This document shows, in pieces, positions 24,319 to 31,523 of a stretch of DNA of 46,302 bases. The stretch is taken from assembly GCA_017695095.1 (NCBI GenBank), contig JADILW010000110.1:1-46302 (forward strand), in the 5' to 3' direction. Position numbers and translations under genes: made by a program. The notes under the pieces were generated by a model. It searched no databases. It was not told the DNA's origin and saw nothing but the letters and a program-made list of their open reading frames with translations. Source of the DNA: Candidatus Cryptobacteroides avistercoris (GTDB lineage Bacteria > Bacteroidota > Bacteroidia > Bacteroidales > UBA932). Each line of letters begins with the position of its first letter. The stretch's first letter is position 1.

Positions 24319-24608
24319 CAGCTCTCCAACAGTTTTATGCATTCGTCAATCTCCTTTATCAGCTTGTCGATGCCCGCTTCCGCCTGGCTTCTGTCGGAGT
24401 CGGACGAGAAAGCGCTTCTCAAGCGGAGATTGTCAATCTGTAGGTTCAAATCAGTTATCTGCTCCTTGCATTTCTTCACCTCTTCCCTGTATTTCCGAAC
24501 CTGGGCGTCCCTCTCCGTAAGAAGCCCGGCGAGAGAATCCGCACGCTGCTTCTCCTTCTCGTACAGTGCCACGAGCCTTGCAATGTCCGCCTTCAGTTCA
24601 TCAAACAT
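24318..24608 (-). CDS. Small coiled-coil protein upstream of zapA
   Basis: 96 residues, almost wholly predicted coiled coil: ADIARLVALYEKEKQRADSL near residue 7, EEVKKCKEQITDLNLQIDNL near residue 42, and DKLIKEIDECIKLLES at the C-terminus. No signal or membrane segment. It is translationally coupled to zapA (TGATG overlap), so a role as a ZapA partner, like ZapB of gamma-proteobacteria, is a reasonable guess; no sequence relation to ZapB can be claimed. It is the first gene after the promoter box at 24634-24641. Confidence 0.75.
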   Translation of the reverse strand: MFDELKADIARLVALYEKEKQRADSLAGLLTERDAQVRKYREEVKKCKEQITDLNLQIDNLRLRSAFSSDSDRSQAEAGIDKLIKEIDECIKLLES

Positions 24609-24633
24609 AAGTCAAAGGTGCTGAAATACTGCA

Positions 24634-24641
24634 CAAATATA
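24634..24641 (-). promoter_or_regulatory. -7 promoter box of the coiled-coil/zapA/6S/rny unit
   Basis: Minus-strand TATATTTG, exact TAnnTTTG match, 26 bases above the ATG at 24608. Confidence 0.6.
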
Positions 24642-24670
24642 CGAAGAAGCCGAGAGCAATGCAAAAAAAA

Positions 24671-24697
24671 GAGGCCCGCCGTCTGCCGGCAGGCCTC
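24671..24697 (-). terminator. Rho-independent terminator of the OmpA-family gene
   Basis: On the minus strand GAGGCCTGCC (24688-24697) pairs with GGCGGGCCTC (24671-24680), one G-U, followed by eight T. It lies 22 bases after the stop. Confidence 0.88.
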
Positions 24698-24718
24698 GAT
24701 ATCTGAAAATTCAGGAGA

Positions 24719-25873
24719 TTACTTCTTCTTGATGACAACGGTGCGTGAAAGAACGTCGTTGTTGAAGAACATGGGATCAACTCCGCCGTAAGCCTTCATC
24801 TCGAGCTGTGAAGGATCAACTCCGAACTCTACGAGGGCATCGTAAACGGCCTGGGCACGCTTCTCGGCAAGGTTCTGGTTGCGTGACACGCTTCCGGTCT
24901 TCTTGTCGGCATATCCGCCAACCTCGTATACGCAGTCGTCAGCGCCGGCGTTGATAGCCTCGGCATAGAGCTGGATGCGAGCCTTGTTCTTGGCGTCGAT
25001 GTTAGCCTTGCCGATCTCGAAGAAGATAGCGGTTGAAGCAGGCACTACAGTCTCGACAACCTTCTCTACCTCCTTGACAACGGGCTTCTCGACGATCTTC
25101 TCGACGATCTTGGGGTTCTTCTCTACAGCCTCGTCAGCGAGAGCCTGGGCAGCCTCCTTGGAGATGTATCCGGCGGCAGCTGCGGCCATTGCGGCACGGG
25201 CAACCTTTCCGTTGGCGCCTCCGATGGTCCACACACCGTTGAGAGCAATGCGGGTGGTTCCCTCAGCCTTGCGGTAAGGGTCGGCGTCACCGAAGATTGA
25301 AGGGGTCACTCCGAAACGTCCTTCGAGTCCGAGAGCGAAGGAGTTGGTGAGGTTGTAGGCGACACCGAGACCGACGGTGGCTCCGGCGCGAACCTTGAAC
25401 TTGTCGCTCTCCTCTACGAGGATCACGTTTGCATTCTGTACGTCGGAGAAACGGCTTCCCTCAGAAGAGAAGTTGACGGTAGGACCGGCGAAGAGATATA
25501 CGTTGAGCTTTGCAAGATCCTTGGCAAAAGCGTTGGTGATGCTGAACATCGCATCGAAGTTCAGCTCTCCGAACAGCTTGTTCTTGAATCCGCGGGCGCC
25601 GATGCCGGCGTCAGTAGCGTTGCCTTCGTTGGCGTCGAGGGTCTGGAAGGGACCTCCGATCACGGCACGTACGCCCCATACGGGAGTGATGTACTTGCCG
25701 ACCTCGAGGTTCACATACACTGAAGGTGAGTTGAAACCGGGAGTCATCGGGGAGATGATACCTACTCCGCCACCGACAAAGATGTCGTTGCATTTGTCAG
25801 CAGACTGAGCGTTTGCAGCTACCATTCCGGCTGCAAGTGCCGCTGACAGTGCGAAAAACTTGATGAGTTTCAT
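24719..25873 (-). CDS. OmpA-family outer membrane porin with C-terminal peptidoglycan-binding domain
   Basis: 384 residues. Signal peptide (KLIKFFALSAALAAGMVAANA), an N-terminal beta-barrel of alternating strands (VYVNLEVGKYITPVWGVRA, ALGLEGRFGVTPS), an Ala-rich segment near residue 230, a Val/Glu/Lys linker (KIVEKIVEKPVVKEVEKVVE), and an OmpA domain with SRNQNLAEKRAQAVYDAL near residue 335, which holds the peptidoglycan-binding Asn/Arg. Likely abundant and structural, tying outer membrane to wall. It lies 40 bases after the His-rich lipoprotein gene with no terminator between, and has its own strong terminator. Confidence 0.92.
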   Translation of the reverse strand: MKLIKFFALSAALAAGMVAANAQSADKCNDIFVGGGVGIISPMTPGFNSPSVYVNLEVGKYITPVWGVRAVIGGPFQTLDANEGNATDAGIGARGFKNKLFGELNFDAMFSITNAFAKDLAKLNVYLFAGPTVNFSSEGSRFSDVQNANVILVEESDKFKVRAGATVGLGVAYNLTNSFALGLEGRFGVTPSIFGDADPYRKAEGTTRIALNGVWTIGGANGKVARAAMAAAAAGYISKEAAQALADEAVEKNPKIVEKIVEKPVVKEVEKVVETVVPASTAIFFEIGKANIDAKNKARIQLYAEAINAGADDCVYEVGGYADKKTGSVSRNQNLAEKRAQAVYDALVEFGVDPSQLEMKAYGGVDPMFFNNDVLSRTVVIKKK

Positions 25874-25913
25874 ATCGTTCGTTCTTTTATTTCGTTAAAC
25901 TCCTGGATCCTGA

Positions 25914-26813
25914 TTATTCTGCGAAGATGATTCCGCCGCCGGCGTTGTTGCCAGCTCCGTGGCCGTGGGTGTCATCGTGGCCGTGACCGGGCTGATAGTG
26001 GCCGTGGCCGTGAGACTCGGGATCAGCCATCTCGTAGAACTCAACTTCTGAACTTACAGGAACAACAGCAGGAATCCTTCCTACCTCAACACCGTCAGCC
26101 TTGACCACATAATCTACGGTCTGAGTAGTAAGGGTCTGAGTAGCAGTGTAAATGCACCATGCGGAAATCCTAGCCTCAGCTACCTTCGCCGTCTTCTTGA
26201 TGCCAGCATTGTAAACCTGGACATAAGGCTCGACGATTGATTGGAATGCAGGGTCAAGGATTGTCGCTTCTCCTGCAACCTCGGATCCGCTATATTCATA
26301 GTAGTCCACTTTGAAGTCAAGGAAGAATCTGGTATCGTTACGACGCCAGTGCTCGATGCCATCATGCGAGTGATCATAGGTGGTGCCACTCACATACTCA
26401 GTCTTCGATGTTTCAGCCTTAACATCCTTCTCTACGGTAATTGCATAATCGCTTACAGGCTTTCCAACGACAAGCACTACATTGTAATCAGCGACAGCAC
26501 CTGCACGAAGCTCATTGATTTCAACATCCTCCTTTGCAGGCTCTGCATACTTGCTGCTGGTAGCAGTGACGGTGACGGTCGTCTTTTCGAAGGCGGGATT
26601 GCCGGTAAGGGTGATCACGTTGCCATCAACCTTGGCGGCTCCGTCGGAGCAGGTAAGGGTAACGTCCTCAGCGGCCGCACCAGTCTGAACATCCTTAACG
26701 GTCACGTTGATCCTCACGGTTGCAGGGTCAACGGAGAAAGCCGTCTCGAGTTCCTCCGGCTGGCAAGCCACGAAAGCGCCGGCCAGCGCGAACAGTGAAA
26801 ATAATTTTTTCAT
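25914..26813 (-). CDS. DUF3869-like lipoprotein with a histidine-rich tail
   Basis: 299 residues. ATG 26813 gives a lipoprotein signal KKLFSLFALAGAFVACQPEE; the in-frame start 36 bases above does not. Two repeated Ig-like segments follow (VDPATVRINVTVKDVQTG near residue 28; ATVTVTA-type strands), then SGTTYDHSHDGIEHWRRND near residue 145 and a tail with HGHGHYQPGHGHDDTHGHG, ending in GGGIIFAE. The tail has at least eight His within 20 residues and could bind Zn, Ni or Cu. Known family members are Bacteroidales surface lipoproteins of unknown function. It is cotranscribed with the OmpA-family gene. Confidence 0.7.
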   Translation of the reverse strand: MKKLFSLFALAGAFVACQPEELETAFSVDPATVRINVTVKDVQTGAAAEDVTLTCSDGAAKVDGNVITLTGNPAFEKTTVTVTATSSKYAEPAKEDVEINELRAGAVADYNVVLVVGKPVSDYAITVEKDVKAETSKTEYVSGTTYDHSHDGIEHWRRNDTRFFLDFKVDYYEYSGSEVAGEATILDPAFQSIVEPYVQVYNAGIKKTAKVAEARISAWCIYTATQTLTTQTVDYVVKADGVEVGRIPAVVPVSSEVEFYEMADPESHGHGHYQPGHGHDDTHGHGAGNNAGGGIIFAE

Positions 26814-26909
26814 TTTATTAAACAATTGATTAAACTTATTTCTTCCCAACTCTAATGCAGAGGGGCGGCAGACGCCACATCTGACACTATTCTTCTTTAC
26901 AAATTTTTA

Positions 26910-26942
26910 CAAAGATACTATAATTTTCGCCAATATCCAAGA
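26910..26942 (-). promoter_or_regulatory. Promoter of the lipoprotein/OmpA unit
   Basis: Minus-strand TATCTTTG (26910-26917) with TTG 20 bases upstream (26938-26940). Leader of about 95 bases, long for this window, so post-transcriptional control is possible. Confidence 0.65.
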
Positions 26943-26952
26943 CTTGTTGACT

Positions 26953-28137
26953 TCATTTCAGTTTTGAGTCAATAAAATAAGGATTGTAGTAGTTCTTGCT
27001 GAGTATGTTGTCGGAAGCCTCGGTCCGGTACTCGTTGTAGTAGTAGCGCTCGTTGTTGGCGTTGTAGGCCATGCCCATCTGGCCCGAGGTCGTCAGCTTG
27101 GGCCACCAGCCGTGGCGCTTCTGACGGAACAGCGGCAGGGCCACCTGGAAGCGGAAGCCCACGTTGAGCGGGGCTCCGAGCGACTTCTCGGCGTACAGGC
27201 CCACCGAAGCCCGCCTGAAATGGCGTATCATCTCGTATTTCACGCCGTAGTCGCCCACGAGGAAGCGCTGGGCCCTCAGGGAGAACTGGGTGTTCTGCTC
27301 CGGCCAGTAGTAGTTCACGGCCAGGTTCCATCGGAAGAACAGACGCGGGTCGTAGTGGAAGATGAAGCCCTCCCAGTAAGAATTTCCGAGCAGGCCCAGC
27401 TGGGTGTCAAGCCAGAAGCGCTCGTTGGGGAAGTAATAGGCCATCTCCAGGGCGAGGCCGTAGGTGCTGTTCGAGAAGACTCCGGCGGTCAGCTTGCCGA
27501 GCACGTTGAGGTTCCAGGGGTCGCGGAAACGCTGCGAAAGCGTGAAGAAGCCGGGATGCACCTTGTCCTCAAGGGCTCCGTAGCCGTCGTTGTAGACGGG
27601 TATCTGCAGCTGGTAGGTGAATTTCATTCCGGGCCAGAGCGAAACCTCCAGAGCGGGCGAAAGCTGCCAGAGCGACTGGTAGACCTGGGTGATTATCAGG
27701 TTCATCAGCGAAACCTGCGGATAGACCACTATGTTGACCTTTCCGAAGTTGCTGTTGAGCTTCTCCTGCCTGCGGAGCAGGTCCCAGCTCTCGTCGAGTC
27801 GCTTGGTGGACCTCCACTGCCCGTTGCGGGGGTTGTAGGTCATCGTGAGCTCCGGCACGTCGTAGCTGGTGGCCACTATCTTGACCAGGCGCATGTCGGT
27901 GCTGTCGCGCTCCACCATCTCGCGCACTGCGGCCAGCCCCTCGAAGGGCAGCTTGTAGTAGTCGGTCTCCAGCGAGAACGCGCGGAAGTCGTCGGTCTCC
28001 GCGGCGCGCACATTGAGGAAACCCGCCTCGGCAAACTGCGCGGCGGTGCTGTCGACGGGCGTCCCCTGCCCCGCATGGGCCGTCAGCTGGACCGCGAAGG
28101 CCAGCGCGAGGACAATATGCAGTCGTCTTGTGTTCAT
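26953..28137 (-). CDS. YjbH-like outer membrane protein, C-terminal-half type
   Basis: 394 residues with signal peptide (RLHIVLALAFAVQLTAHAG). A domain near residues 30-105 (ETDYYKLPFEGLAAVREMVE, IVATSYDVPELTMTYNPRNG) precedes a long beta-barrel with alternating aromatic strands (VNIVVYPQVSLMNL, FRWNLAVNYYWPEQNTQFSL, VGLYAEKSLGAPLNVGFRF). YjbH is an outer membrane component of exopolysaccharide export in E. coli; in Bacteroidales its halves can be separate genes. The other half is at 29715-30500. Start overlaps the stop of the preceding gene (ATGA). Family call is by pattern, moderately sure. Confidence 0.6.
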   Translation of the reverse strand: MNTRRLHIVLALAFAVQLTAHAGQGTPVDSTAAQFAEAGFLNVRAAETDDFRAFSLETDYYKLPFEGLAAVREMVERDSTDMRLVKIVATSYDVPELTMTYNPRNGQWRSTKRLDESWDLLRRQEKLNSNFGKVNIVVYPQVSLMNLIITQVYQSLWQLSPALEVSLWPGMKFTYQLQIPVYNDGYGALEDKVHPGFFTLSQRFRDPWNLNVLGKLTAGVFSNSTYGLALEMAYYFPNERFWLDTQLGLLGNSYWEGFIFHYDPRLFFRWNLAVNYYWPEQNTQFSLRAQRFLVGDYGVKYEMIRHFRRASVGLYAEKSLGAPLNVGFRFQVALPLFRQKRHGWWPKLTTSGQMGMAYNANNERYYYNEYRTEASDNILSKNYYNPYFIDSKLK

Positions 28138-28820
28138 AGCCCTGTTTCTATTTCTGTGAGAACCTCGGAGGTCTCGAGTTTCATGTTCTTGTCGTAGGTG
28201 TCGTGCCGCACCATGCCTATCCCCCTGGCGTACCAGGTGAGGGCGGTCGTCTCGCGGTTCCGTCCGGGGCCGCGCTCCACCTTGTGCTCGGAGACGACTA
28301 TGCAGTCGAACTCCCCTGCAGGAGTATTGATGCTCTCACGCCTCAGGACGCTGCGCGAACTGACCGTGACGTCGTAGTCGGCGAACGCCGCACCCACCGT
28401 GCACGCCGCGTCGGGAAGCACGTCGCCGGGCTCCATGCCCGAGGGCAGAAGCGTGAGGCAGGGTTCGGCCGACACGGCCCTGTCGGGCAGCAGGTTCCTG
28501 AATACCGAGGCGAGCGAGGCGGACACGTCCACCAGCACGTCGCCGTTGGCCTCGACCACGGCTGAGAGCGCCACCGGGCCACCGTACATCCTGCCTCCTC
28601 CAGGCCGCCGGAACTCCGACTGGTAGTCTATCTCGAGGCTGCCGTCGCCCATCCGCTCCACTTCCCTTATGGTCATCTCGTGCCTCCACTTGAGCCGGCC
28701 CGAACCGGCGTAGCTGCGCTCATACTTCAGCACCGTCCCCTCGGTGTCGCAGAAATAGGGGGAAACGGAAGGCTGGGGCGCGGCGAACAGCGCGGCGGCG
28801 ATATAGAGGGCATGCAGCAT
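28134..28820 (-). CDS. Periplasmic TapB/DUF3108-like protein
   Basis: 228 residues with a short signal peptide (LHALYIAAALFAAPQPSVS). Beta-rich: TEGTVLKYERSYAGSGRLKW near residue 28, DYDVTVSSRSVLRRE near residue 148, NTPAGEFDCIVVSEHK near residue 167, and ALTWYARGIGMVRHDTYD near residue 194. The last two patterns, a promoted 'xGxFxCxxxxxx' strand and 'WYxxGxGxVRxxTY', recur in DUF3108/TapB-type envelope proteins. It sits 4 bases after the barrel gene and overlaps the YjbH-like gene. Function unknown; an accessory of the same surface system is inferred. Confidence 0.6.
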   Translation of the reverse strand: MLHALYIAAALFAAPQPSVSPYFCDTEGTVLKYERSYAGSGRLKWRHEMTIREVERMGDGSLEIDYQSEFRRPGGGRMYGGPVALSAVVEANGDVLVDVSASLASVFRNLLPDRAVSAEPCLTLLPSGMEPGDVLPDAACTVGAAFADYDVTVSSRSVLRRESINTPAGEFDCIVVSEHKVERGPGRNRETTALTWYARGIGMVRHDTYDKNMKLETSEVLTEIETGL

Positions 28821-28824
28821 GGCG

Positions 28825-29709
28825 TCAGAATATCTTGTAGATCAGGCGGAGCGAGACCTGCGGATACAGCACCAGCTCGTCGAGCAGGGAGATGTCGTCG
28901 AGCAGCACCTCGGCCGAAGGGTCGTAGGCGACTTCGTTGGAGGAGCTGAGCACCGGGGCGCCGTGATACCACACTCCGACGTCGAACTGGAAACCGAAGT
29001 GACCCTTCGGCACGCTGCGGCCGAAACCGAGGCCGAGGTAGGGCCTCACCCTGCGGACGAGGATCTCGGCGTCGAAGCTGCCGGTGCCATCCTGCTCCGC
29101 AATCTCGAAGCTGCGGTCGCCAAGGCTGTACCTGATGTCGCCGATCGAATATTCCGAATACCCATCGACCTCGCCGTAGGCGGCGTTCAGCCTGTCAACC
29201 TCGGCGCGGAGAGCCGTGTAGCTGTCCCAGGCCGCCCGGTCGGCGCTCAGGGTCGCGGAGAGGAAGTTGTCCCCCATGCCGAAATACGCGCCGGCGGTGA
29301 TATGGAAGGAGCTCTTCCTGAAAGGATAGTATTCCAGCATCAGCTTGGCGGTGCTGAGGTTCAGCACGGGGCGCAGGCTGAGCTCCATGTCAGGCATTCT
29401 CGTGTCGATATGCTCCGGGAGGCCCAGCTGCTGAAGCTGTGCGTTGATGTTGTCGACGGTGGCGTTGACCTGGTCCATCGGCATGGTGGTGGAGAAGCCG
29501 TAGGACAGGGAGGGGGCGTTGAATCCCAGTTTGAAGACCATGTGGTCGGTGACCAGGGGCATCGCCAGCTCGACTCCCACCCCGGTGGTGCCCAGCTCCA
29601 CCCCGAATGACAGGCTGTTGAAGGCCTGCTGGGCTCCGGCTGTCGTCCCGGCAAGCGCGAACGCCGCAAGAGCAGCCGTAATTTTCCTTCTATTATATAA
29701 GGTATACAC
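28825..29709 (-). CDS. Outer membrane beta-barrel protein, unknown function
   Basis: 294 residues with signal peptide (ITAALAAFALAGTTAGAQ). Barrel-like strands: LSFGVELGTTGVGVELAMPL near residue 32, KLMLEYYPFRKSSFHITAG near residue 121, VRPYLGLGFGRSVPKGHFG near residue 225, and a C-terminal YPQVSLRLIYKIF ending in Phe, as outer membrane proteins do for insertion. A mostly polar stretch at residues 60-105 (MDQVNATVDNINAQLQQLG) may form a periplasmic or plug segment. Not assigned to a named family. It lies 5 bases after the YjbH-like N-terminal half. Confidence 0.65.
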   Translation of the reverse strand: MYTLYNRRKITAALAAFALAGTTAGAQQAFNSLSFGVELGTTGVGVELAMPLVTDHMVFKLGFNAPSLSYGFSTTMPMDQVNATVDNINAQLQQLGLPEHIDTRMPDMELSLRPVLNLSTAKLMLEYYPFRKSSFHITAGAYFGMGDNFLSATLSADRAAWDSYTALRAEVDRLNAAYGEVDGYSEYSIGDIRYSLGDRSFEIAEQDGTGSFDAEILVRRVRPYLGLGFGRSVPKGHFGFQFDVGVWYHGAPVLSSSNEVAYDPSAEVLLDDISLLDELVLYPQVSLRLIYKIF

Positions 29710-29714
29710 TATCG

Positions 29715-30500
29715 TTATTTAAGTCTCAGCTTGTATCTCAGTCCGAAATTTATCCATTTCATATTCTGCAGTTCGAACATGGCTTCGAACCTGTTTTCCC
29801 ATATCGACGCCACGAAGCCTATGTTGAAGGTGCGGGAGTCGTATTCCGCGATGAGGTTCAGGTCATCGAGCAGCCATCGGTCGCAGAGCCACCTGGGCTT
29901 CCATTCCACCCCGACGGCGGGTCCGTTCAGCGGATAGTCCGACCTCCGGTTGTACTGCCATCCGGCATGCGCGCCGACCTCGCCCCAGGGAGTCGCGAAA
30001 TGCTTGCTGGCGACCAGGTACAGGCGGTTGAAATAGCCGTTGCCCGAGCCCTCGACATTCATGTCGACATAGCCGCCAGACGACGAGCCCGTGGTCGGGT
30101 CGCTGAGTCCGGCTACCACGGCCGGCATCCACTTCCAGCCGAACTCCCCTTCCTTGAATATCTGCACGCGGCCATAGAAATGCCTGTCCTGATTGAACAT
30201 TATCTTGTCTCTGTCGGAGGGGTTGGGCTTGCGCTTGCCGTCGAAGATCGTGCAGACGTAGCCCACCTCGAGGCGGCTCCAGAAAGTCATGCTGAAACCG
30301 TAGGCGAAGGTGTCATAGCCCCAGCCGGAAGTCGGAAGCGCGTGCTTGTTGAGATAATTGTTCGTGATCATGAACGTTCCGCTCTCCTGCATCTCGGCGG
30401 TCGGCATCTGCAGCAGGCCGGTGGTGCTGTCGGTGAACTGGGCGCGACAGACCGCCCCGCCGAGAATCAGGGCGGACAACAGTAGACAGAAACGCTTCAT
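29715..30500 (-). CDS. YjbH-like outer membrane protein, N-terminal-half type
   Basis: 261 residues from ATG 30500, which gives the signal peptide KRFCLLLSALILGGAVCRAQ. The mature start FTDSTTGLLQMPTAEM is the hallmark of YjbH-type barrels (TGL-x-MPTA). Further: TFMITNNYLNKH near residue 45, YGFSMTFWSRLEVGYV near residue 69, VVAGLSDPTTGSSSGGYVDM near residue 124, and a barrel end INFGLRYKLRL. E. coli YjbH is about 700 residues, so this is a half-size protein whose other half may be 26953-28137. It follows rubrerythrin by 20 bases without a terminator. Confidence 0.75.
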   Translation of the reverse strand: MKRFCLLLSALILGGAVCRAQFTDSTTGLLQMPTAEMQESGTFMITNNYLNKHALPTSGWGYDTFAYGFSMTFWSRLEVGYVCTIFDGKRKPNPSDRDKIMFNQDRHFYGRVQIFKEGEFGWKWMPAVVAGLSDPTTGSSSGGYVDMNVEGSGNGYFNRLYLVASKHFATPWGEVGAHAGWQYNRRSDYPLNGPAVGVEWKPRWLCDRWLLDDLNLIAEYDSRTFNIGFVASIWENRFEAMFELQNMKWINFGLRYKLRLK

Positions 30501-30520
30501 TCCCTGCCTCACGGAAGAAA

Positions 30521-31063
30521 TCAATAGTTCCTGGCGGCGAGACGGAAGTAGCTCTTGGGATGAGCGCACACGGGGCAGATCTCAGGAGCCGAGGGGCCTA
30601 CGACGATATGGCCGCAGTTGCCGCACTCCCAGATCGCGTCGCCCTCGCGGGTGAACACGAGCTTGCCCTCGATGTTCTCGAGCAGCTTCTTGTAGCGGGC
30701 CTCATGCTCCTTCTCGATGTCGGCTACCATGTCGAACAGCGCCGCTATCTCGGGGAAACCCTCCTCGCGAGCCTCCTCGGCGAACTTGGGATACATCTCG
30801 GTCCACTCGTAGTGCTCGCCTGCAGCCGCGTCCCTGAGGTTCTCCTCGGTCTCGGGCACCGCTCCGCCGTGGAGCAGCTTGAACCATATCTTGGCGTGCT
30901 CCTTCTCGTTGTTGGCGGTAGCCTCGAAGAGCTCGCCTATCTGGACATAGCCGTCCTTCTTCGCCTTTGAGGCGTAGTATGTGTACTTGTTGCGCGCCTC
31001 GCTCTCACCGGCGTATGCGGCGGCGAGATTGGCTTCGGTCTTTGTTCCTTTAAGAGATTTCAT
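30521..31063 (-). CDS. rbr: Rubrerythrin
   Basis: 180-residue peroxide-reducing diiron protein of anaerobes. Seen: [16 protein letters not shown] near residue 15, [16 protein letters not shown] near residue 50, [17 protein letters not shown] near residue 88 and [14 protein letters not shown] near residue 115 (the Glu/His diiron ligands), then the C-terminal rubredoxin-like centre CGNCGH and CPVC near residues 147-164. Complete in all motifs. It has its own promoter box at 31086-31093, divergent from the box of the next gene, and may also lead the envelope operon behind it. Confidence 0.97.
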   Translation of the reverse strand: MKSLKGTKTEANLAAAYAGESEARNKYTYYASKAKKDGYVQIGELFEATANNEKEHAKIWFKLLHGGAVPETEENLRDAAAGEHYEWTEMYPKFAEEAREEGFPEIAALFDMVADIEKEHEARYKKLLENIEGKLVFTREGDAIWECGNCGHIVVGPSAPEICPVCAHPKSYFRLAARNY

Positions 31064-31085
31064 AAGCGTGAATTTTTAAGAATTA

Positions 31086-31093
31086 CAAATATA
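31086..31093 (-). promoter_or_regulatory. -7 promoter box of rubrerythrin
   Basis: Minus-strand TATATTTG, exact match, 23 bases above the ATG. Confidence 0.65.
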
Positions 31094-31106
31094 GCACTTA
31101 ATTTCA

Positions 31107-31114
31107 TATATTTG
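31107..31114 (+). promoter_or_regulatory. -7 promoter box of the 126-residue hypothetical gene
   Basis: TATATTTG, exact match, 29 bases before the ATG at 31143. The two divergent boxes are only 13 bases apart, so the polymerases must compete for the site. Confidence 0.65.
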
Positions 31115-31142
31115 CACCGCCTCCGGCAAAACACTTTATCTT

Positions 31143-31523
31143 ATGGCTGACAATTATTTGGAAAAGAAGTTCGAGGACCTGCGCAGCGGCAGGCCGGTGA
31201 TTAGGAAGGCCGGCAGGTCGCTGGACTCGCTGCTCGGCGACGCCGGCTCGCCGCCGGCTGGAGAAGATGCCAAGTACAGGGTCGACAGGGCCCAGACCGG
31301 AGCCGCGGTAGCCTCCGCCCGCCGCCTGGGTTTCGAGTTCTCGTCGGAAATGCCGGACGGCGACCCCGCCAGGCTGGAAGTCACCTGCCGCAGCGCCTAT
31401 GAGCTCGGGGCGGTGTGCACCGCCATACGGCTGAAACTCGCGGAACTTCATCTGCACGCCGAAGTGGACCTCTCCTCTTCCGGCGACGCCGCCTCGCTGA
31501 GAATCTTCAGGCCCGCGAAGTGA
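31143..31523 (+). CDS. Hypothetical protein, 126 residues
   Basis: Not recognised. Starts MADNYLEKKFEDLRSGRP, a basic, helical N-terminus seen before short proteins in this phylum, then a linker rich in Gly/Ser/Pro (GDAGSPPAGED) and a C-terminal alpha/beta part with RLGFEFSSEMPDGDPARLEV and AVCTAIRLKLAELHLHAEVD. No signal peptide or membrane segment. Own promoter box, RBS weak. It is a single-gene unit that ends one base before the stop of the convergent aminotransferase gene. Confidence 0.7.
   Translation: MADNYLEKKFEDLRSGRPVIRKAGRSLDSLLGDAGSPPAGEDAKYRVDRAQTGAAVASARRLGFEFSSEMPDGDPARLEVTCRSAYELGAVCTAIRLKLAELHLHAEVDLSSSGDAASLRIFRPAK

Noticed and set aside
26850-26909. Riboswitch in the leader of the His-rich lipoprotein gene
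   Set aside because: The leader is long but AT-rich and I see no conserved riboswitch core or stable paired structure.
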